Shown here in pieces: positions 6,303-10,063 of a stretch of 10,063 bases of DNA. The stretch spans positions 1 through 10,063 of the forward strand of contig DRHD01000340.1 in the NCBI GenBank assembly GCA_011049795.1. The letters run 5' to 3'. Position numbers and translations under genes: made by a program. Within the stretch, counting starts at the first letter, position 1, and every line of letters starts with the position of its first letter. The notes beneath the pieces are model-generated. The model was not told where the DNA came from. It saw only the letters and a list, made by a program, of their open reading frames with translations, and ran no database searches. The stretch is from Porticoccus sp. Lineage in GTDB: Bacteria > Pseudomonadota > Gammaproteobacteria > Pseudomonadales > Porticoccaceae.

Positions 6303-6704
6303 ATGAAAACACTCATCACATCAGCGGCAGCACTTACCCTCTCCATGTCAGCCATCGCCCAGGAGACCTCCATTGATACCAGCACCTGGTTCGACGACCC
6401 CTCCACGTTGACTCAAACCGATGGGGCTTCCATCTATGCGGGCGTTTGTGCCGGTTGCCATATGCCCAATGGGCAAGGTGCAAAGGGGGCTGGAGACTAT
6501 CCAGCGCTGACGAACAATTCAAGCTTAGTAGCGACCGCTTATCCGGTCAGCCTTATTGTAAACGGCCATAAAGCCATGCCCGCTTTGGGTGGCTTACTGG
6601 ATGACGAGCAAGTTGCCTCGGTGGTGAACTTTATCCGCAGCAACTTTGGCAATAACTACCCTGACAACCCAGCGAGCGCAGAATTGGTGAATAGCATGCG
6701 CTAA
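6303..6704 (+). CDS. Periplasmic class I c-type cytochrome, probable electron acceptor of the amine oxidase
   Basis: A 133-residue precursor with a Sec signal peptide (basic MK, hydrophobic core to about residue 18, likely cleavage after AIA). One haem-binding motif, CAGCH at 49-53, is present, and Met92 in KAMPALGG is the probable sixth ligand; DEQVASVVNFIRSNF forms the C-terminal helix. It is therefore a soluble mono-haem cytochrome c. It begins 12 bases after the amine oxidase stop, and GAGGAG overlaps that stop, so the two are surely co-transcribed. The inferred role is shuttling electrons from the flavoprotein to the respiratory chain. Haem attachment is clear; the partnership comes from gene order and from known flavoprotein/cytochrome pairs. 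Confidence 0.92.
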   Translation: MKTLITSAAALTLSMSAIAQETSIDTSTWFDDPSTLTQTDGASIYAGVCAGCHMPNGQGAKGAGDYPALTNNSSLVATAYPVSLIVNGHKAMPALGGLLDDEQVASVVNFIRSNFGNNYPDNPASAELVNSMR

Positions 6705-6715
6705 GGGTGTTCACT

Positions 6716-6774
6716 AATTTTTAAGCAGTGTTTTAAGTAACGTTTTAAGTAATGTTTTAAATAACGTAAAACAC
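6716..6774. repeat. 12-bp tandem repeat with terminal inverted repeat between the cytochrome and RidA genes
   Basis: Four consecutive 12-base units start at 6716, 6728, 6740 and 6752, all variants of ACGTTTTAAGTA (for example GTGTTTTAAGTA, ACGTTTTAAGTA, ATGTTTTAAATA). The first unit is the most diverged. GTGTTTTA at 6728-6735 is the exact inverse of TAAAACAC at 6767-6774, so the transcript could fold into an AU-rich stem. It ends 30 bases before the RidA start. It may be an mRNA processing or attenuation element, or a slippage-prone spacer. Confidence 0.6.
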
Positions 6775-6804
6775 ATTCATTACCCACCCAAAAGGAAATA
6801 CATA

Positions 6805-7296
6805 ATGAATTTCAAAAGCACCATTATCGGCCTAACACTTCTGACCGCCTATGCGGGCTCCGCACTTGCGGAAGATATCATTCGCCACCCTATTCCAAAC
6901 TCTGACTTTCCTATCCTCCAAGCGGTTGAAGTGCCTGCAGACAAGACAATGGTCTACCTTAGCGGCACGGTTCCAAGCGTGATTAATGAAGATGCCGCCC
7001 CCAATAGTGCCGAAGCGTTTGGCACCACTGAAGAACAAACCGTGACGGTGATGAATCGCATTAAAGGGCAGCTGGAAGGTCTGGGCTTAGGCGTGGGCGA
7101 TATCATCAAAATGCAGGCGTTCCTGGTAGCGCCAGAGGGTGAGGCCGTCGACTTCCAAGGATTTATGGCGGGCTATACGCAATTTTTTGGCACGGAAGAG
7201 CAGCCTAACCTGCCAGTGCGTTCCGCCATGGTCGTTGATGCTCTCGTAAACCCAGGCTGGCTGGTCGAACTAGAAGTCACCGCTGTTAGGCCATAA
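6805..7296 (+). CDS. Exported RidA-family (YjgF/UK114) protein, probable periplasmic imine deaminase
   Basis: A 163-residue precursor: a signal peptide (MNFKSTIIGLTLLTAYAGSALA, cleavage likely after ALA at 22) followed by a full RidA domain. Family landmarks are VYLSGTVP (51-58), a helix with VMNRIKGQLEGLGLGVGDIIKMQAFL, PVRSAMVV with Arg139, and the closing strand LVELEVTAVRP with Glu155. Arg139 and Glu155 correspond to the arginine and glutamate that handle the substrate in RidA enamine/imine deaminases. Cytoplasmic RidA hydrolyses reactive 2-aminoacrylate; here the exported form would clear imines made by the amine oxidase outside the cytoplasm. An AAGGA ribosome site lies eight bases before the ATG. 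It is separated from the cytochrome gene by a repeat-bearing spacer of 100 bases. Family is certain; the periplasmic partner role is inferred. Confidence 0.88.
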   Translation: MNFKSTIIGLTLLTAYAGSALAEDIIRHPIPNSDFPILQAVEVPADKTMVYLSGTVPSVINEDAAPNSAEAFGTTEEQTVTVMNRIKGQLEGLGLGVGDIIKMQAFLVAPEGEAVDFQGFMAGYTQFFGTEEQPNLPVRSAMVVDALVNPGWLVELEVTAVRP

Positions 7297-7314
7297 ATTT
7301 AAGACCAGCAAAGC

Positions 7315-7354
7315 AAAACAGCCGACTACGTCAAAGTAGTCGGCTGTTTTTTTT
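7315..7354. terminator. Strong bidirectional rho-independent terminator
   Basis: A perfect 15-bp stem (7315-7329 and 7336-7350) with the six-base loop GTCAAA is followed on the plus strand by a continuous run of eight T. The core is AGCCGACTAC/GTAGTCGGCT. The stem's outer part is an A-run on one side and a T-run on the other, so it works in both directions. It ends the amine oxidase-cytochrome-RidA operon and also the convergent hydrolase gene, whose TAA at 7353-7355 lies within the T run. Confidence 0.93.
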
Positions 7355-8117
7355 ATGGCTTTATCAAATGATTTGAAAAGAAATCGAGCAGCAACTGATA
7401 GTGAATATTCTGCCCAGCGCTACTGGGTATATGATCTTCGCCTTCGTAGTAATGCACTTCCGGGCTGCGGCCATGCTTGCGCAGGCGTTGTTCCAGGCGC
7501 TTGGTCATTTCCACCGACCACATGCGGTCTTTGGTGCCATGGGAAAGCAGTAGAGGCCCAGGGTAGCGTTCGATTTCGATCGGCGTGGTCGGCAATAAAC
7601 CTTCATGGCTACCCTGCCACGTCCAAGCGCGTTTGCTGACATCCCAGGCTTGCCAGCCTGGATCCCCCGCATCACGAAAACTACGGGCATCAAAGGCACC
7701 GCACACAACATCTGGCGGGCTATGCGCGGCAATGGCATCAGGCATACCTTCGATATTATCTACTGCCATCAGTAAGCCGAGCAATAACGCATGTTCGGCG
7801 CCGCGGGAGATGCCATAGAGCCCTACTCGCTCATCAGCGAACTGGAATTCCCGTAGGGCTTTAAATGCCTCTACACTGCGATCCAGTGGGTAATCAATAA
7901 TATGCCCCGCGTTCCATGCATTACCGCCACTTGAGTAGCCATAAGGGAACGCCAAGAAGCCATGGGCGGCGAATAGCATCGCGTCACGATGGCTCCACCC
8001 CGCCCATGCCCCTTCAGAACCATGCAGCAGCATAATAGCCGGGAAAGGGCCATCACCCGGCGGGCCGTAGGTCACGCCCCAGCCGGGTAGTAAGCGCTGC
8101 ACGATATTTAAAACCAA
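7353..8117 (-). CDS. Alpha/beta hydrolase of the dienelactone hydrolase / BAAT C-terminal type
   Basis: A 254-residue cytoplasmic hydrolase without signal peptide. The oxyanion motif LLHGSEG lies at 30-36, the nucleophile elbow GISRGAEHA has Ser104, the acid is Asp197 in SHGTKDRMW, and the catalytic base is His229 in EGEDHIP. This triad order and spacing, and the AHSPPDVVCGAF segment, fit the dienelactone-hydrolase and acyl-CoA thioester hydrolase (BAAT-C) group; the natural ester or thioester is unknown. The start is unusual: TTG at 8117 directly follows an in-frame TAA (8120-8118), no ATG occurs before residue 29, and no strong ribosome site is seen, so GTG at 8102 is an alternative. The gene is convergent with the RidA gene and stands alone. 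It has host-like composition and is probably unrelated to the halogenase operon. Confidence 0.85.
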   Translation of the reverse strand: MVLNIVQRLLPGWGVTYGPPGDGPFPAIMLLHGSEGAWAGWSHRDAMLFAAHGFLAFPYGYSSGGNAWNAGHIIDYPLDRSVEAFKALREFQFADERVGLYGISRGAEHALLLGLLMAVDNIEGMPDAIAAHSPPDVVCGAFDARSFRDAGDPGWQAWDVSKRAWTWQGSHEGLLPTTPIEIERYPGPLLLSHGTKDRMWSVEMTKRLEQRLRKHGRSPEVHYYEGEDHIPSSAGQNIHYQLLLDFFSNHLIKP

Positions 8118-8205
8118 TTAAACAATCACTTCTTCAAAAAAATAGAGCTTGAATATCTGGGCATAAGGCTTAAATAAGCTCAAAGATGGCTCAGTCGGCA
8201 TTTTC

Positions 8206-8637
8206 TCAGTTCAAAACTCTCAGCTTTTCTCTGGGTTCTTTGAACGAGTCTGTTGCGATGCCAAATCGCTCCGAAAGCTCGCAGATTTGGCGCCAGTTCA
8301 ACTTGCGGCGCCCATTGAGAACTGCAGACACCACCGATTGAGCGCCGACTTCAGGTAGCTCGCTCTGCGCTATCCCATGCTCCTGCATAAGGTAGCGAAG
8401 TACCTCGCGTCCTGTCACCTCAGGCATTGGGCGATGTAGTTCATCATAGGATTCAATGATATCACCCAAGCGATTCGCTAAGCCGACAAGTGGATGGGAC
8501 TCATCTTCGCCGACAAGCTCGAGGATTTCATCCAGAGCCGCGACCCGAGCATCGTATTCTGCCTCGCTGTGTGGGTCGCTAAGAAGAGGAGCAAGATAAA
8601 CCCAGTGCTCAGTTGCTTGCTCAACGAGTGCGTGCAT
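8206..8637 (-). CDS. higA: HigA-type antitoxin, helix-turn-helix transcriptional regulator
   Basis: From the ATG at 8637 the protein has 143 residues. The N-terminal half is acidic and helical (SEAEYDARVAALDEILELVG, then HPLVGLANRLGDIIESYDE), as in HigA antitoxins that pack against HigB. The C-terminal half is an XRE-like helix-turn-helix: GREVLRYLMQEHGIAQSEL, the recognition helix region GAQSVVSAVLNGRRKLN, then WRQICELSERFGI. It would neutralise HigB and repress its own operon. AGGAG lies seven bases before the ATG, inside the end of the upstream toxin frame; the GTG at 8655 is a less likely start. The toxin gene ahead of it is truncated, so this is probably an orphan antitoxin that has also lost its native promoter. 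Confidence 0.85.
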   Translation of the reverse strand: MHALVEQATEHWVYLAPLLSDPHSEAEYDARVAALDEILELVGEDESHPLVGLANRLGDIIESYDELHRPMPEVTGREVLRYLMQEHGIAQSELPEVGAQSVVSAVLNGRRKLNWRQICELSERFGIATDSFKEPREKLRVLN

Positions 8638-8639
8638 AG

Positions 8640-8801
8640 TCACTCCTTTTTCCACTTACCCTTGTCGTACTCTTTATGATCGAGGATATGACGGATAAAT
8701 ACTTTTTTGCTTTGATAATGAACAACAGCGATTAACCTCAGCTTGTTGCCACCTATGTCAAAAACATGGTAATTCCCTACTTTGTCAGTGGCTGGCACCA
8801 C
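8640..8801 (-). pseudogene. higB: Truncated HigB toxin, C-terminal half only
   Basis: This frame encodes about 53 residues ending two bases before the higA ATG. It contains VGNYHVFDIGGNKLRLIAVV, then VFIRHILDHKEYDKGKWK, the conserved C-terminal half of HigB-family (RelE-like) mRNA interferases. HigB is normally about 95-100 residues; the N-terminal half with its first helices is absent. The frame remains open to a stop at 8867, but the added residues do not look like HigB and overlap the channel gene in another frame. No ATG starts the frame; only GTG codons at 8801 and 8798 are possible. The toxin is almost certainly inactive. The break appears to lie near 8790-8801, within the last codons of the neighbouring mscS-family gene. 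Confidence 0.85.
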
Positions 8802-10063
8802 CGCCCCCCGGCGATTGCTTGCCCTGCCTAGCTCCCAGGGCGATATCCTGATGACTAATGACCATCACATCACGTGGCCACCACTCTGGATGGTTATCAC
8901 GGATAAAGCCCAGCATTTTCTCTCGCACACTCATTTCCGCTGCCCAGCCCGCCAGGGGGTCGGATGTCATGAGGTAACAGGTGATAATTTGGGCCGTACC
9001 GTTTTGTCCCGTTACACTGCAGAGCAATTTATGGTGCTCAATGACGCTCTCTTCCTCTTCAGCGAAGGCCAGAAACTTCTCTCTAAGTAGCGATATATCC
9101 GCGCTCAAATGAAGAGTCAGCTCCAAACTGCGATACATCTTGGTACTTTTAACCGACAGGTTCTCAAAAGGCTTGGAGACGAAATAGGTAACCGGCACGA
9201 TTAAGCGGCGTTCATCCCACACTCTTAACCGAATGAAGGTATAGAAAATGCCTTCCACATAGCACCACTGCCCCTCGAACATAACCAGGTCGCCGATGCG
9301 GATGGGTTTTGCAAACGACAATTGAAAGGAGGAAAGGATATTGCCAAGCATTGCCTGGCCCGCAATACCCACCAGCACCGCTAGCACACTGGCAGAAGCA
9401 AGAATGGATAATCCCAGCGTCTCAAAAAGCTGGATTTGCCCCAGCACATATACTGATACAGCAATCACCGTAATCAGAATAATAATCCGGCGCAGCGCAT
9501 AGAGTGATGTCAGTAACCGACGCTGGTCTCTGGGTTTGGTGTCATCGATTTCACCCACCAGACGCCGCGTCAACCGCAGCATAATCGTGTCGACCAAACG
9601 AAGCGCAATGGTGCCAGCCCCCCAGGCCAGAAGGGCGATTAATAGAACTCGAAAAGTGGTGGTGGCCACTGCTGAAAAAGAGACCACATAATCCAGCATC
9701 ATCTGCGTAATCAGCGAGATGACGATCAGCGCCATAGGGACTTTAATACGGGCAGCGAAAATACTTTGTGCGCCTGATGGTAATAACTTAGCTGTTAGCC
9801 CGACAAAGGCGTAAACGCCCCAACCCACTAAGCCGATAAATAGCAAGAAAACGGGAATGGCGATCCACTCCCAAACCATCAGCACTCCAAACGATGATTT
9901 GAATCGGCTCGGGATATACTTTTCCAGCATTGAAGGGCCATACTCTTCGTATAGCACCGGGATTGCCGACACACTCTCCGGCATAATCAACCAGACGGGA
10001 TCTTCGCCTTCTACCTGATACCGGCCAAGACGAATATCATAGGCTTCACCATCCGCCTGGAGA
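8785..10063 (-). CDS. MscS-family mechanosensitive ion channel, 5' end beyond the window
   Basis: About 425 codons are visible and the frame is open to the right edge, so the true start lies outside; a TTG at 9990 is internal, because the preceding residues (ending GRYQVEGEDPVWLIMPE) read as normal protein. Several membrane helices follow, including WIAIPVFLLFIGLVGWGVYAF, VPMALIVISLITQMML, VLLIALLAWGAGTIAL and IIILITVIAVSVYVLG. The pore-lining helix and beta domain match MscS: SVLAVLVGIAGQAMLGNIL, FAKPIRIGDLV, and RRLIVPVTYFVSKPFENL. It should be an inner-membrane channel that opens under turgor. The C-terminal tail after WPRDVMVISHQDIA is glycine-rich (SPGGGGASH). Its TGA lies within DNA that also encodes the higB remnant, so the native tail may have been replaced. 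Confidence 0.92.
   Translation of the reverse strand, partial: LQADGEAYDIRLGRYQVEGEDPVWLIMPESVSAIPVLYEEYGPSMLEKYIPSRFKSSFGVLMVWEWIAIPVFLLFIGLVGWGVYAFVGLTAKLLPSGAQSIFAARIKVPMALIVISLITQMMLDYVVSFSAVATTTFRVLLIALLAWGAGTIALRLVDTIMLRLTRRLVGEIDDTKPRDQRRLLTSLYALRRIIILITVIAVSVYVLGQIQLFETLGLSILASASVLAVLVGIAGQAMLGNILSSFQLSFAKPIRIGDLVMFEGQWCYVEGIFYTFIRLRVWDERRLIVPVTYFVSKPFENLSVKSTKMYRSLELTLHLSADISLLREKFLAFAEEEESVIEHHKLLCSVTGQNGTAQIITCYLMTSDPLAGWAAEMSVREKMLGFIRDNHPEWWPRDVMVISHQDIALGARQGKQSPGGGGASH

Noticed and set aside
7353..8117. The alpha/beta hydrolase as the thioesterase that releases chlorothreonine
   Set aside because: It lies more than 3.6 kb away behind an unrelated operon and a strong terminator. 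It has the composition of the right-hand region and belongs to the dienelactone hydrolase/BAAT-C group, not to type II thioesterases.
8160..8190. Terminator between higA and the hydrolase gene
   Set aside because: The GCTTAAATAAGC palindrome gives only a 4-5 bp stem with almost no loop and no U tract.
8782..9090. Plus-strand frame of about 100 codons opposite the channel gene
   Set aside because: It is antisense to a well-supported MscS-family coding region and has no recognisable domain or ribosome site.
1..10063. CRISPR array, tRNA, rRNA, insertion sequence or integrase
   Set aside because: No regularly spaced repeats, no tRNA-like cloverleaf, and no transposase or recombinase motifs were seen on either strand.

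Overview
The window joins two stretches of very different base composition. Positions 1 to about 3850 are strongly AT-rich and carry one minus-strand operon. From about 4000 onward the DNA is more GC-balanced, with gene content typical of a marine or halophilic gammaproteobacterium: a Tat-exported flavoprotein, a small periplasmic cytochrome c, an MscS-type channel and a HigA antitoxin. The host genus cannot be fixed from this alone. The AT-rich block looks like a horizontally acquired biosynthetic island sitting beside ordinary chromosome.

Left block (minus strand, transcribed from about 3780 towards 1): a free-standing NRPS adenylation enzyme, a free-standing carrier protein overlapping it by ATGA, a SyrB2-type non-haem iron halogenase, an AlaX-like aminoacyl-tRNA editing protein, and the start of an EamA/DMT-type exporter cut by the window edge. 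The ten specificity-pocket residues of the adenylation enzyme read DFWNIGMVHK, the classical L-threonine code. The halogenase has the HxA iron site (His118, Ala120) instead of HxD and closely resembles SyrB2, the enzyme that makes 4-chlorothreonine on a carrier protein. Together these predict loading of threonine on the carrier and chlorination to 4-chlorothreonine. The editing protein and exporter are a likely self-protection pair that clears mischarged tRNA and expels the product. No releasing thioesterase, phosphopantetheinyl transferase or further NRPS module is visible, so the release step is missing or lies outside. The best reading is a compact system making a free chlorinated amino-acid antimetabolite, with its own resistance. 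A large imperfect dyad at 3780-3816 is a candidate operator.

Middle block (plus strand, 4016-7296): a DUF952 protein, then a module of Tat-exported FAD amine oxidase, periplasmic c-type cytochrome and RidA-family protein with its own signal peptide. The logic is amine oxidation outside the cytoplasm, electrons to cytochrome c, and RidA hydrolysing the reactive imine. A sigma-54-like -24/-12 element lies ahead of it, and a strong bidirectional terminator (7315-7354) closes it.

Right block (minus strand, 7353-10063): an alpha/beta hydrolase of the dienelactone-hydrolase/BAAT-C type, a HigA antitoxin, a truncated HigB toxin remnant, and an MscS-family channel whose 5' end runs off the window. 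The channel's stop codon lies inside the higB remnant, marking a deletion or fusion scar.
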